A DNA stretch of 64,000 nt. Origin: Chitinophagales bacterium (lineage in GTDB: Bacteria > Bacteroidota > Bacteroidia > Chitinophagales > Chitinophagaceae). A model generated the notes under the pieces. The model searched no databases. It worked only from the letters and a program-made list of their open reading frames with translations, and was not told the DNA's origin. Where the stretch lies: contig JAATGJ010000135.1 of assembly GCA_015654695.1 (NCBI GenBank), positions 30,479-94,478 of the forward strand, given 5' to 3'. This document shows, piece after piece, positions 1-10,017 of the stretch. A program made the position numbers and the translations under genes. Position 1 is the first letter of the stretch, and every line of letters begins with the position of its first letter.

Positions 1-1
1 T

Positions 2-3000
2 CATATCAATGATGCTAAACCTGACGCATTGATTGATGCCGATATTCAGCGTATTGAATTTATCAATAGCAAATCGGTACATCCTGGTAAAGATCAGTTT
101 TATTTTAACAGCATTAACCATATTGCTCATCAATATGAAAACGCACCGGTTGCTGCACAGGCCTGGTACTTACTAGCAAACTATTATGAACAAAAAGCGG
201 CAACATATACTCCCTATGGCGATACTACTCATCGCTATGCCCGCATTAAAGCAAAAGAAATATGTGAAAGAGTAGCTGCGCAAAAAGATTCTTCTGAGGG
301 AAAAATAAATTGTTATAATCTGCTGAACCAGATCAACAGCCGTTCACTGCAATTCAGCATTGAAAAAATAAACATTCCTGGCCAGGCATTCAGGGGATTG
401 GTCAGCTACCGCAACTTCAACCAGCTTTACCTGCGCATCATTAAACCGGGTGAAAAACTAAAAAAGGAATTAGAGAACCAGTATGATGAAAAATACTGGC
501 CTGCTGTTATCGCAGCAAAACCAGTGCGGAGCTGGGAGCAGTCTTTACCCGCTACCAACGATCTGCAAAAACATAACGCTGAAATAAAAGCGGACGGGTT
601 AGCAGCAGGAGAATACCTGTTAATAGCATCAACGGATAAAGACTTTGCGGGGGAAAAAACTATTCTCGGGGCAAGGCTTTTCTATGTATCGTCCATTAGT
701 TATGTAAACAGCAATGATGATTTCTTTGTATTAAACCGCGACAACGGGCAACCCCTTGCTAATGCTTCCGTACAGGTATGGCAACAGAAATACGACTACA
801 AGGTTTCTAAGTATATACGGGAAAAACTGAAGCTGTATAAAACAGATGCAAATGGTTATTTCCGGATGGATAAAAGAACAGACAACAATTACTCAAACAG
901 TTATTCTCTTGATATCACTCATAATAATGAGCACCTGTATTTAGACGATCAACCTGCTTATTATTACAACAACAATGTTGCAGAGCCACCAGGCACTAAA
1001 GAACAGGAAATGGATGCACGAACATTCACTTATCTGTTTTCTGACAGGAGTATTTACCGGCCTGGGCAAACTGTTTTCTTCAAGGGAATAGCCATTGTGA
1101 ATGATAAAGAAAATAAGAGTTCCGTAAGATCAAACTATAAAACAAAAGTTTATTTGTTTGATGCCAACCACCAGAAGATTGATTCATTGGAATTGGAAAC
1201 AAATGAATACGGCAGTTTTTCCGGAAAATTCCAGTTGCCACAAGGAGTATTGAACGGCCAGTTCTCTATTCGAATGCAATCAGGACTGGGTGGAGCCGCG
1301 ATAAGAGTGGAAGAATACAAACGACCTAAATTCTTTGTAGAGTATGAACCGCTGAAAGGAACCTACAAAGTTAATGACAAAATAAACCTAACCGGTATCG
1401 CCAAGGCTTATGCGGGTAATACTATTGATGGCGCTGCTGTAAAGTATCGTGTGGTGCGTCAGCCGCGTTTCATTTATCCCTGGCTCTTCAGGAAATGGTG
1501 GCAGCCACCAACAGAACAAATGGAAATAGCCCATGGCGAAACAATAACTGATAAAGATGGAAAGTTCGTGATAGAGTTTACGGCCATTCCCGACCTGAAG
1601 ATTGACAAAAAATTTGAGCCGGTATTTGATTATACTGTTTATGCCGATGTGACCGATATTAACGGGGAGACAAGAAGCGGGGAGAAATCTGTTTCTGTAA
1701 GTTACAAAGCGTTACTATTAAAAGTAACGCTGGATGAAAAACTTCCGGCAGATAGTTTGAAAAACATTTCTATCCGTACAGAAAACATGAACGGAGAATT
1801 TGAACCTGCCAATATAAAAGTAACTATCACCAAACTGAAAGAAGAAAAACGTCTTATCCGCGACCGTTTCTGGGAAAGACCTGACCAGTTTGTAATGACC
1901 AAGGAAGAATATATCCGCAATTTCCCGTATGATGAGTATGATAATGAAAGCGATAGTAAGAGCTGGGAGAAAGGGGTGGTTGCTTTTGAAAAGATAGATT
2001 CTGCCAAAGAAAGTTCGAAGTTTGAAGTTCGAAATTCGAAGTTGTCGCCAGGCTTCTATGTTGTAGAAATTTCTACCAAAGATAAAAATGGAGAAGAAGT
2101 AAAAGATGTAAAATACATAGAATTGTATGATGAAAAGAATAACCAGCTTAGTCATCCTCAATATTTATGGACAGAAGAAGCGAACGCTATAGAACCGGGA
2201 GAAAAGACTTCTATTAAACTTGGCACATCTGCAGATAATTTATTTGTAGTACAGCAACTCGACAGGAAAACTGGCTCCGGGCAACCCGTAACCGGCAGCT
2301 TCTCTTTTATCAAACTGAACAACGAAAAACGTTCTTTCGATTTCTCTGCCACCGAAGCTGACCGTGGCGGCTACGGCGTTTCTTATCTCTTTGTAAAACA
2401 CAACCGAATATACCAGTACAGCCAGACCATTAATGTACCCTGGACAAATAAAGACCTGAAGATTAAATACGCTACATACCGTGATAAAACATTACCCGGC
2501 AGTGAGGAAAAATGGAAAGTAAAACTAACCGGTTATAAAAATGAAAAGGTAGCTGCTGAAATGCTAGCCAGCATGTATGATGCTTCATTGGATCAGTTTT
2601 ACCCGCACAAATGGAATAAGCCAGCTATCTGGACAAATTATTATAGCAGGCTTACATGGAATGGTAATCAGAATTTTTTACCTGTCAATGCGAATCTAAA
2701 ATCAATTGATTATGCAGAATCAAAATATTTTGAAAAGAATTATGACGAAATATTATCCTATGTTGATAGGCGTAGTTTTCAGCATGATATGAATCCAGAT
2801 GTGCGATGGAATGCTTCTAATGCCAGCGGCGGAAAAAGGCGGGAAGTGGTGGTAATGAAAAATGTTGCAATTGCTGATGATGTGTCAGCCCCGATGCGTG
2901 GAAATTCGTTTAGCAGTGGATATATTATGCCGGAATTAAATGGAGATGGTGTAGCAGACAAATTTGATCAGGAACAAACAAAGCAAGGTACTGAAGTTCA

Positions 3001-5362
3001 AATCCGCAAAAACTTCAACGAAACAGCTTTCTTCTTTCCTGACCTGAGAACAGATAGCAGTGGGGCAATTGAGTTTTCTTTTACTATGCCGGAAGCGTTG
3101 ACGAAATGGAAATTCCAGGCACTGTCACATACAAAAGAACTGGCCTTTGGATACAGCAGCAAAGAAATTGTTACACAAAAACAATTAATGGTACAACCCA
3201 ACGCGCCAAGATTTTTAAGGGAAGGTGATAAAATGGAGTTCAGCGCCAAAGTGGTAAACCTGACAGAAAAAGAATTAACCGGACAGGCAGAATTGCAATT
3301 GATAGATGCTACTACCAATGAGCCGGTCAACGCAGGTTTTAAAAACCTAACTACTACGCAATCTTTCACGGTAGCAGCCGGGCAAAGTATAGCAGTGAAA
3401 TACCCGATAGAAGTTCCTTATCAATTCAACAATGCATTGGTATGGAGAATAGTTGCGAAAGCGGGGGCAGTGAGCGATGGCGAAGAAAATGCCGTGCCAG
3501 TTCTCACCAATCGTATGCTGGTGACGGAGACCCTGCCCATCAATATGCGTGGAAGCGGCACAAAGAACTTCACTTTTGACAAACTGTTACAATCAGGAAA
3601 CAGTAAAACATTGCAGCATCAATCGCTGACCGTTGAATATACTTCCAATCCTGCCTGGTATGCCGTGCAGGCATTGCCTTACCTGATGGAGTACCCTTAT
3701 GACTGTGCCGAGCAAACATGGAACCGGTATTATGCCAATTCATTAGCTACGATGATCGCTAACTCTTCACCGCGCATTAAGCAGGTATTTGAACAATGGA
3801 AAACAAAAGATACGGCTGCACTTCTTTCTAACCTGCAAAAAAATGAAGAACTGAAAGCCGTATTGCTGGAAGAAACACCCTGGGTATTACAAGCAAAAAC
3901 AGAAGCGGAACAGAAAAAGAATATCGCCTTACTGTTTGATATGGTGAAGATGAGTGAGCAACTCAACAGTTCTTATGAAAAGCTGAAACAAATGCAAAGC
4001 AGTAATGGTGGTTTTGTATGGTTTAAAGGTGGACCGGATGATCGCTACATGACGCAGTATATCGTTACCGGCATTGGCCATTTGAAAAAACTGAATAGCA
4101 TTGCCGTTGGACAAGATGTAAAACTGAAACAACTTCTCGCTACGGCTATCCCTTATCTGGATAAAAAGATAAAAGAGGATTACGATTACCTGGTCAAATA
4201 CAAAACAGACCTGAAGAAACATGTTCCGGGCTCAATGATCATTCAATACCTCTACATGCGCAGCTTCTTCCCTGAATATAAAGTTGCCGCAGCTTCACAA
4301 ACAGCTTACACGTATTTCAGGGGCCGTGCACAAAAAACATGGCCAACGCAAAGCAAATACATGCAGGGTATGGTAGCATTAGCATTAAACAGAACAGGTG
4401 ATGCCCTTACTCCCAAAGCGATATTGAAATCGTTAAAAGAGACTTCCATCAGCCATGAAGAACTGGGTATGTACTGGAAAGATGCCAGCCGCGGCTGGTG
4501 GTGGTACGAAGCGCCTGTAGAAAGACAATCATTACTGATCGAAGCTTTCCAGGAAATAAGTAAAGACACAAAAATAGTGGATGATCTAAAGACATGGCTA
4601 TTAAAGAACAAACAAACCAATAGCTGGGAATCCACTAAAGCGACTGCGGAAGCCTGTTATGCTTTGTTGATGCGGGGAACAGAATGGTTAACGAGTGAAC
4701 CAACAGTACAGGTGCAATTAGGAAGCACAACCATCAGTTCCAGCGATAACAAACAGGAGGCTGGTACTGGCTATTTTAAAAAGAATATAGAAGGCAAAGA
4801 AGTAAAGCCTGAAATGGGAAATATATCAGTAACATCAGGAGCTTCGCAAAGTCGTCCGACAGCCGGCGAAGATGCAGGGGGTTGGGGCGCTGTCCACTGG
4901 CAATACTTTGAAGACCTGGATAAAATAACAACCGCTTATACTCCATTGAAATTAGAAAAGAAATTATTTGTGGAAACAAATTCAGATCGCGGGCCTGTGC
5001 TGACACCTGTCAATAATGGCGGTGCGCTGAAAGTGGGTGATAAAATAAAAGTAAGGATCGAATTAAGAGTGGACCGTGATATGGAATATGTACACATGAA
5101 AGATATGAGGGCATCGGCAATGGAACCGGTAAACGTATTGAGCAGTTATAAATGGCAGGGTGGTCTTGGCTATTATGAAAGCACCAAAGATGCCAGCACC
5201 AATTTCTTTTTTAGCAGCCTGAGAAAGGGAACTTATGTTTTTGAATACCCGCTGTTCATTACACATACCGGTAATTTCAGCAATGGCGTTACAACGATCC
5301 AATGCATGTATGCACCGGAGTTTACTTCGCATAGTGAAGGAATTCGCATAACTGTTAAATGA
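2..5362 (+). CDS. Alpha-2-macroglobulin family protein, 5' end missing
   Basis: The frame is open to the left edge, so the true start and signal peptide lie outside the window; about 1,786 codons are visible. The protein has successive beta-rich macroglobulin-like (MG) segments, including the conserved part around YLFSDRSIYRPGQTVFFKG, then an alpha-helical thioester domain. The thioester motif C-x-E-Q is intact in YPYDCAEQTW (Cys codon at 3704-3706), so the protein could form a covalent trap. Family knowledge: bacterial alpha-2-macroglobulins are periplasmic or envelope proteins thought to capture attacking proteases. No pbpC-type partner is seen beside it. A short repeat lies in frame at 2012-2042. 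Family assignment is firm; the role in this organism is inferred. Confidence 0.93.
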   Translation, partial: HINDAKPDALIDADIQRIEFINSKSVHPGKDQFYFNSINHIAHQYENAPVAAQAWYLLANYYEQKAATYTPYGDTTHRYARIKAKEICERVAAQKDSSEGKINCYNLLNQINSRSLQFSIEKINIPGQAFRGLVSYRNFNQLYLRIIKPGEKLKKELENQYDEKYWPAVIAAKPVRSWEQSLPATNDLQKHNAEIKADGLAAGEYLLIASTDKDFAGEKTILGARLFYVSSISYVNSNDDFFVLNRDNGQPLANASVQVWQQKYDYKVSKYIREKLKLYKTDANGYFRMDKRTDNNYSNSYSLDITHNNEHLYLDDQPAYYYNNNVAEPPGTKEQEMDARTFTYLFSDRSIYRPGQTVFFKGIAIVNDKENKSSVRSNYKTKVYLFDANHQKIDSLELETNEYGSFSGKFQLPQGVLNGQFSIRMQSGLGGAAIRVEEYKRPKFFVEYEPLKGTYKVNDKINLTGIAKAYAGNTIDGAAVKYRVVRQPRFIYPWLFRKWWQPPTEQMEIAHGETITDKDGKFVIEFTAIPDLKIDKKFEPVFDYTVYADVTDINGETRSGEKSVSVSYKALLLKVTLDEKLPADSLKNISIRTENMNGEFEPANIKVTITKLKEEKRLIRDRFWERPDQFVMTKEEYIRNFPYDEYDNESDSKSWEKGVVAFEKIDSAKESSKFEVRNSKLSPGFYVVEISTKDKNGEEVKDVKYIELYDEKNNQLSHPQYLWTEEANAIEPGEKTSIKLGTSADNLFVVQQLDRKTGSGQPVTGSFSFIKLNNEKRSFDFSATEADRGGYGVSYLFVKHNRIYQYSQTINVPWTNKDLKIKYATYRDKTLPGSEEKWKVKLTGYKNEKVAAEMLASMYDASLDQFYPHKWNKPAIWTNYYSRLTWNGNQNFLPVNANLKSIDYAESKYFEKNYDEILSYVDRRSFQHDMNPDVRWNASNASGGKRREVVVMKNVAIADDVSAPMRGNSFSSGYIMPELNGDGVADKFDQEQTKQGTEVQIRKNFNETAFFFPDLRTDSSGAIEFSFTMPEALTKWKFQALSHTKELAFGYSSKEIVTQKQLMVQPNAPRFLREGDKMEFSAKVVNLTEKELTGQAELQLIDATTNEPVNAGFKNLTTTQSFTVAAGQSIAVKYPIEVPYQFNNALVWRIVAKAGAVSDGEENAVPVLTNRMLVTETLPINMRGSGTKNFTFDKLLQSGNSKTLQHQSLTVEYTSNPAWYAVQALPYLMEYPYDCAEQTWNRYYANSLATMIANSSPRIKQVFEQWKTKDTAALLSNLQKNEELKAVLLEETPWVLQAKTEAEQKKNIALLFDMVKMSEQLNSSYEKLKQMQSSNGGFVWFKGGPDDRYMTQYIVTGIGHLKKLNSIAVGQDVKLKQLLATAIPYLDKKIKEDYDYLVKYKTDLKKHVPGSMIIQYLYMRSFFPEYKVAAASQTAYTYFRGRAQKTWPTQSKYMQGMVALALNRTGDALTPKAILKSLKETSISHEELGMYWKDASRGWWWYEAPVERQSLLIEAFQEISKDTKIVDDLKTWLLKNKQTNSWESTKATAEACYALLMRGTEWLTSEPTVQVQLGSTTISSSDNKQEAGTGYFKKNIEGKEVKPEMGNISVTSGASQSRPTAGEDAGGWGAVHWQYFEDLDKITTAYTPLKLEKKLFVETNSDRGPVLTPVNNGGALKVGDKIKVRIELRVDRDMEYVHMKDMRASAMEPVNVLSSYKWQGGLGYYESTKDASTNFFFSSLRKGTYVFEYPLFITHTGNFSNGVTTIQCMYAPEFTSHSEGIRITVK
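2012..2042. repeat. Short TTCGAA-rich repeat inserted in frame in the macroglobulin gene
   Basis: The DNA consists of repeated GTTCGAAGTTTGAAG / GTTCGAAATTCGAAG units, encoding roughly SSKFEVRNSKL. The segment sits between an acidic linker and the conserved PGFYVVEI strand. Its simple quasi-palindromic composition differs from flanking coding DNA. It looks like a small interspersed repeat that expanded or inserted without breaking the frame. That reading is inference. Confidence 0.5.
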
Positions 5363-5367
5363 TAATC

Positions 5368-5451
5368 GGGCTAAAGCCATTTAGCTTTTTCCTGCGTTGC
5401 CCCGGCCTTAAGGCCGGGGCAACGCATTATTTATAGAGAGGGCTTTAGCCC
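5368..5451. repeat. Nested inverted repeat with a perfect 32-bp palindrome
   Basis: Outer arms GGGCTAAAGCC (5368-5378) and GGCTTTAGCCC (5441-5451) are exact reverse complements. Between them, 5394-5425 is a perfect 32-bp palindrome centred on CCTTAAGG, with GC-rich arms. It lies directly after the stop codon of the macroglobulin gene. It could act as a transcription terminator or be a REP-like interspersed element; there is no T-run right after the inner stem, which favours a repeat element. Confidence 0.75.
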
Positions 5452-5457
5452 AAAACC

Positions 5458-5465
5458 TATTTTTG
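5458..5465 (+). promoter_or_regulatory. Putative -7 box TATTTTTG
   Basis: The octamer matches the Bacteroidota consensus TAnnTTTG exactly and lies 4 bases before the ATG at 5470. If used, the transcript would be nearly leaderless. No clear -33 TTG element is visible, so the call is tentative. Confidence 0.4.
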
Positions 5466-5469
5466 CAAT

Positions 5470-6534
5470 ATGCGGGTTGAATATCTAATTATCGGGCAGG
5501 GCATTTCAGGTACCTTTCTATCCTATTATCTAAACAAAGCAGGAAGCAGCTTTCTCGTCATTGACAATAACGCGATTAATACACCGTCAAAAATTGCTGC
5601 CGGTATCATCAACCCTGTCACCGGAAGAAGAATGGCAACGGTCTGGATGGCGGATGAAATTTTATCCTTTGCATGGGAAGCTTACCGGGAAATAGGAAAT
5701 GAATTGAACATTATCGCCATTTCTCAAAAGAATATCATTGATTTTTTTCCTAATCCTTTTATGCGTGAAAATTTTCTGAAGCGGTTAGAAGAAAAGAATG
5801 AATATGTTCAGCTCTGTACTGATCAGCATCAGTTCGGTGATTATTTTAACTATGAATTTGGATGCGGGGAGATAAAACCGGTTTATACAGCACATCTTGA
5901 AACGCTATTACCTGCGTGGCGGCAAAAGCTAACTGAACGACAACAATTACAGGAAGAAAATTTTGACATAGCACAATTAAAAATTACTGGCGTTAAAATT
6001 CAGTACAAGGATATTGAAGCTGACAAAATAATTTTCTGTGATGGTCCGGGTGGAATTAATAATCCTTATTTTAAACAACTGCCTTATGCTCCTAATAAAG
6101 GAGAAGCATTAGTAGTGGAAATACCCGGTCTTCCGGATACTAACATCTTTAAGAAAAGCATGTTGCTTACTCCCCTTCAAACGCCGGAAGCAAATTTTTT
6201 CTGGATAGGCTCTGCTTATACCTGGGATTTCGACAATGCTGATCCTACAAAAGAGTTCCTGGAAAAAACGAACCAGGTGCTAAAAGAATGGCTGAAGATC
6301 CCTTACAAAATGATGGAACACCGTTCCGGGCTTAGGCCGGCAACATTAGAAAGAAGACCATTCGTGGGTCTGCACCCTGTTCATCCTGCTATTGGTATCC
6401 TGAATGGAATGGGAACAAAGGGCTGTTCACTAGCGCCCTTCTTTGCAAAACAACTCACGGATCATTTGCTTTTCAATACTCCTATTACAGCTATCGCAGA
6501 TGTACAACGATTCCGGAAGATATTAACCCGCTGA
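5470..6534 (+). CDS. FAD-dependent oxidoreductase (DAO family)
   Basis: The 354-residue protein begins with a Rossmann dinucleotide-binding motif of type GxGxxG (LIIGQGISGTFLSYYLNKAG, residues about 6-25). Near the C-terminus it has the RSGLRPATLERRPFVG region and GILNGMGTKGCSLAP, which resemble the FAD-binding end of D-amino-acid-oxidase-like enzymes. The family oxidises amines or amino acids with FAD; the substrate cannot be told from sequence. The neighbours do not form an obvious pathway. The ATG at 5470 sits just upstream of the FAD motif, the usual arrangement. Confidence 0.8.
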   Translation: MRVEYLIIGQGISGTFLSYYLNKAGSSFLVIDNNAINTPSKIAAGIINPVTGRRMATVWMADEILSFAWEAYREIGNELNIIAISQKNIIDFFPNPFMRENFLKRLEEKNEYVQLCTDQHQFGDYFNYEFGCGEIKPVYTAHLETLLPAWRQKLTERQQLQEENFDIAQLKITGVKIQYKDIEADKIIFCDGPGGINNPYFKQLPYAPNKGEALVVEIPGLPDTNIFKKSMLLTPLQTPEANFFWIGSAYTWDFDNADPTKEFLEKTNQVLKEWLKIPYKMMEHRSGLRPATLERRPFVGLHPVHPAIGILNGMGTKGCSLAPFFAKQLTDHLLFNTPITAIADVQRFRKILTR

Positions 6535-6640
6535 TAAATACTTCAGCAGCCGGGATAAAATTCTTTCTCTAAAACGCAGTTGGTTTTAGCAAATCATTAT
6601 TTTTATCGCTGCTGGTTTAAAACCTCCGGCTATCCACTGC

Positions 6641-7051
6641 ATGAGCCAATCAAACGAACCTGTTTATAGCATCCCTGCCCGCTACCGCAAAATGGAAAAC
6701 ATGCACATCGTTTTCTGGCTGCTGAAAGATATCAGCTGGTGCATGACCTGGAAAGTGCTCGGCATTGCTATGGTAATACCCACGTTGAGTATTGCCATTG
6801 TTATAGCCTGGCGTACCCGGCAGATAAAATCTGAGCTGGCACATAACCTGGCTGTCGCCTTCTGGATCAGCGCCAATTCACTCTGGATGGTCGCTGAGTT
6901 CTTTCATTTTGATGAAATGATAGTGTGGAAAGAATTCACGGGGAAACATCTTGCCCTTTTCCCGTTTGTAGCAGGCATATTAATACTGCTGTACTACTAT
7001 GCAGTAAAACGGCCACGTGAATTGATAGAAAAATCTGTTGCGACTATGTAA
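6641..7051 (+). CDS. Small multi-pass membrane protein of unknown function
   Basis: 136 residues with about three hydrophobic stretches (around residues 40-56, 66-84 and 104-120) and a basic cytoplasmic-looking tail (KRPRELIEK). The N-terminal SIPARYRKMENMHIVFWLLKDISW segment looks like a conserved amphipathic lead. I recognise no catalytic motif. It stands alone between the FAD oxidoreductase and a convergent metallopeptidase gene. Coding is supported by a clean ATG start and membrane-protein composition; no function is proposed. Confidence 0.7.
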   Translation: MSQSNEPVYSIPARYRKMENMHIVFWLLKDISWCMTWKVLGIAMVIPTLSIAIVIAWRTRQIKSELAHNLAVAFWISANSLWMVAEFFHFDEMIVWKEFTGKHLALFPFVAGILILLYYYAVKRPRELIEKSVATM

Positions 7052-7132
7052 AAGCAGGTGTCAGCTTTTTGCGGTTATTTCTGTAGCGTTTGATCAGGTA
7101 AATAATGGTCAGTGTTATCATGTGGTTAGGAT

Positions 7133-7960
7133 TTAAGCGATTTTATTTTTCGTACCAGGATCCTGGTTCAATACGCGGCACAGCACTTCATACAATTCCG
7201 GCATGTTCATTTTAAGACCAGCAGGATTTACAAAAAACGCTTCCACACTCACTGCCCAGAATTCGTGCAGGTTACTAAACGCATAACTGCGCAGGTAACT
7301 GCGGCGATTGGTGATCACATCGGCTAATATAGCGCCGGTGCTGCTTGAAAATTTTTCATAATTCAGCCTGAAATGTGAATCAACACCATACTGTGCGAAA
7401 AAATTATTATACACTAAAGCATGTGCCATCTCATGCACAGCCACGTTGATATTATCTTTGGTTTTATGCGAATAGCCATACAGGAAATGTTTCATAGACA
7501 GATAGATACCATCAGGAGCTACATGCCCGATATATAACTCTTCCTCGTTATCCATCTGGTAAGCGTCAGCGAGTACATAAATGTCTTTGAAATAAGACAT
7601 CATATAATTTTTGAGGCCGAACGTGATTTGTATGGCGGAAGCGCTTACCAAAACAGCTATATCATCATTATCTTCCAGGCCGATAAAATGGAATTTCTTG
7701 CTGGCCTTGAACTGGTGTACTCTTTGTATAAATTTCAGCTTTGAATCTTGTGGCAGGTCATTAAAGTAAGAAAACACGCTGCCAATAACAAATGAATAAT
7801 GCTTCAGTACCGTATCGCTGATCTCTGGTTCAACCGGATGATGATCCGGAGCTGACTTATCAGCACGTGGAGAAAAGAAATTGTTAAGTTTATAGAATAA
7901 TCCCTGCATAGCGTACGGTTCGGTATAAATGTAATCCGCAGCCGTATTCCGTGCAAGCAT
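7133..7960 (-). CDS. mtfA: Zinc-dependent peptidase, MtfA family (M90)
   Basis: The 275-residue protein contains the zincin motif HEMAH in VAVHEMAHALVYNN and downstream the conserved LHEFWAVSVEAFFVNPAGL segment, whose Glu would be the third zinc ligand in the MtfA/M90 family. The LYEVLCRVLNQDP C-terminus is also family-like. In Escherichia coli MtfA binds the Mlc repressor and has aminopeptidase activity; whether that regulatory role holds in Bacteroidota is not known from sequence. The annotated ATG at 7958-7960 could be replaced by an internal Met at about residue 18. It converges with the preceding membrane-protein gene. Confidence 0.82.
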   Translation of the reverse strand: MLARNTAADYIYTEPYAMQGLFYKLNNFFSPRADKSAPDHHPVEPEISDTVLKHYSFVIGSVFSYFNDLPQDSKLKFIQRVHQFKASKKFHFIGLEDNDDIAVLVSASAIQITFGLKNYMMSYFKDIYVLADAYQMDNEEELYIGHVAPDGIYLSMKHFLYGYSHKTKDNINVAVHEMAHALVYNNFFAQYGVDSHFRLNYEKFSSSTGAILADVITNRRSYLRSYAFSNLHEFWAVSVEAFFVNPAGLKMNMPELYEVLCRVLNQDPGTKNKIA

Positions 7961-8152
7961 TCACCGGGTATTTTTGATTAGTAAAACTACCCGATGATAA
8001 CTAAACCGGTTACTATCAACCCGGTACCAGTCCGCTCATTTCATTGCTATATGCTGAACAAACCCATTCGTTTTCCTTCGCGCCTTAAAACTGTGAAAAA
8101 AAGTCCATCCGGCCCATTCCAGGGCTAAACTGACAGATAAGCCTGACCTTAC

Positions 8153-8160
8153 TATATTTG
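8153..8160 (+). promoter_or_regulatory. Putative -7 box TATATTTG upstream of aspS
   Basis: Exact match to TAnnTTTG, 25 bases upstream of the aspS ATG. No strong -33 TTG was identified at the expected distance. Position and consensus make it the most likely aspS promoter. Confidence 0.55.
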
Positions 8161-8185
8161 CGGCTCAGAAAAGCAATTTATTATT

Positions 8186-10017
8186 ATGTACAGAACGAAT
8201 ACCTGTGGCGAATTAAGAATATCAGATATATCCAAAGAAGTGGTGCTGGCCGGCTGGGTACAAACCGTGCGGAAATTAGGTGCGGCTATTACTTTTGTAG
8301 ATCTCCGCGACCGCTATGGTATTACGCAATTATTATTTGGTGAAGAACTGAATAAGCAACTGGAACAAAATCCGCTGGGCCGTGAGTTTGTATTGCAGGT
8401 CACGGGTATAGTCAATGAAAGAAGTAATAAAAACTCCAATATCACAACAGGCGATATTGAAATAAATGTAAAATCATTTGCCATTTTAAATAAATCTGCC
8501 GTTCCACCATTCACCATACAGGATGATACGGATGGCGGTGATGACCTCCGCATGAAGTATCGTTTTCTTGACCTGAGAAGAAATGCTGTAAAGAAAAATA
8601 TTGAATTACGTTACGCCGTGAACCGTGCGGCAAGAAATTATTTGCACAACAAAGGTTTCATGGATATTGAAACACCCTTTCTTATTAAATCAACCCCGGA
8701 AGGTGCAAGAGATTTTGTAGTACCCTCAAGAATGAACCCCGGCCAGTTCTATGCATTACCACAATCACCGCAAACATTTAAACAACTACTGATGGTTGCG
8801 GTTATGACCGCTATTACCAGGTAGTAAAATGTTTCCGGGATGAAGACCTCCGTGCTGACCGCCAGCCTGAGTTTACACAGATAGATTGTGAAATGGCTTT
8901 TGTAGAGCAGGAAGATATCATCAATATGTTTGAAGGAATGACGAAAGCGATCTTCAAAGAGGTAAAAGGTATTGACTATACAGAAGCAGTTCAGCGCATG
9001 ACATGGGAAGATGCCATGTGGAATTACGGTAATGATAAACCGGATATTCGTTTTGGGATGTCAGTACTGAATTTAAAAAAACCTTCTTCGGTATATGTCA
9101 GCAAAGAAGATCGTTCATCGCTGATCAATGGCGCTGAATTCAAAGTATTCGACGAAGCGGAAACCGTTTTAGCCATCGCCGTTCCCGGTTGCAGTGAATA
9201 CAGCCGCAAACAAACAGACGAACTAACCGAATGGGTAAAACGGCCGCAGATCGGCATGAAGGGGCTTGTATTTATAAAATGTAATACAGATGGTACCTAT
9301 AAAAGCAGTGTTGACAAATTTTATAATGAAGAAAAACTGAAAGCGATTGCTGGTGCAGCCAGTGCAAAAGCCGGTGACCTGGTATTAATACTGGCAGGCG
9401 CTGAAGAAAGAACAAGAAAAGCCATCAGCGATCTGCGTATGGAAATGGCTGAACGTCTGGGCCTTCGCAAAAAAGATGAATTCAAATTATTGTGGGTACT
9501 GGACTTCCCTTTGTTTGAATATGATGAAGAAGGAAACCGCTGGGTAGCCCGTCACCATCCATTCACTTCTCCGAAACCTGGCCAGATAGCGACCATGATC
9601 AATAACAACCCGGTTATTGAAAACGCCGCCGAGTATTTGAAACATCCTTACGCTAACATTAAGGCAAATGCGTATGATATAGTATTGAATGGAAATGAAA
9701 TTGGCGGTGGTTCTATTCGTATTTATCAAAGAGAACTACAGGAAAAAATGTTTGCCGCACTTGGCATGGATAAAGAAGAGCAACAACATAAATTTGGGTT
9801 CTTATTAGGCGCTTTTGAATATGGCGCACCACCACATGGTGGTATTGCATTTGGTTTTGACCGCTTATGTGCTATTCTCGGCGGCAGCGAAAGCATCCGT
9901 GACTTTATCGCATTCCCAAAGAACAATGCAGGAAGAGATGTGATGCTGGATGCACCTGCTACCATTGATGACAAACAGTTTGAGGAGTTGCAGATTAAGG
10001 TGAATCTAAAACAATGA
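8186..10017 (+). CDS. aspS: Aspartate--tRNA ligase, broken by an apparent 1-base deletion near 8800
   Basis: Class II synthetase that attaches aspartate to tRNA-Asp. Residues 1-about 105 form the anticodon-binding OB fold. The catalytic core follows, with motif 2 (FRDED ... EFTQID) and motif 3 ([10 protein letters not shown]). The long central insertion is the bacterial-type GAD domain. As read, frame 1 stops at 8822-8824 after LLMVAVMT, while the continuation ([14 protein letters not shown]) is in the +1 frame. Adding one G near 8798-8801 (GCGGTTAT to GCGGGTTAT) restores LLMVAGYDRYYQ and one 610-residue protein of normal length. Since aspS is essential and both flanks look unmutated, a sequencing or assembly error is likeliest. 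Confidence 0.93.

Noticed and set aside
1718..2161. Minus-strand frames of 100-150 codons within the macroglobulin gene
   Set aside because: They are shadows of a clearly conserved plus-strand gene, lack motifs and have unnatural composition.
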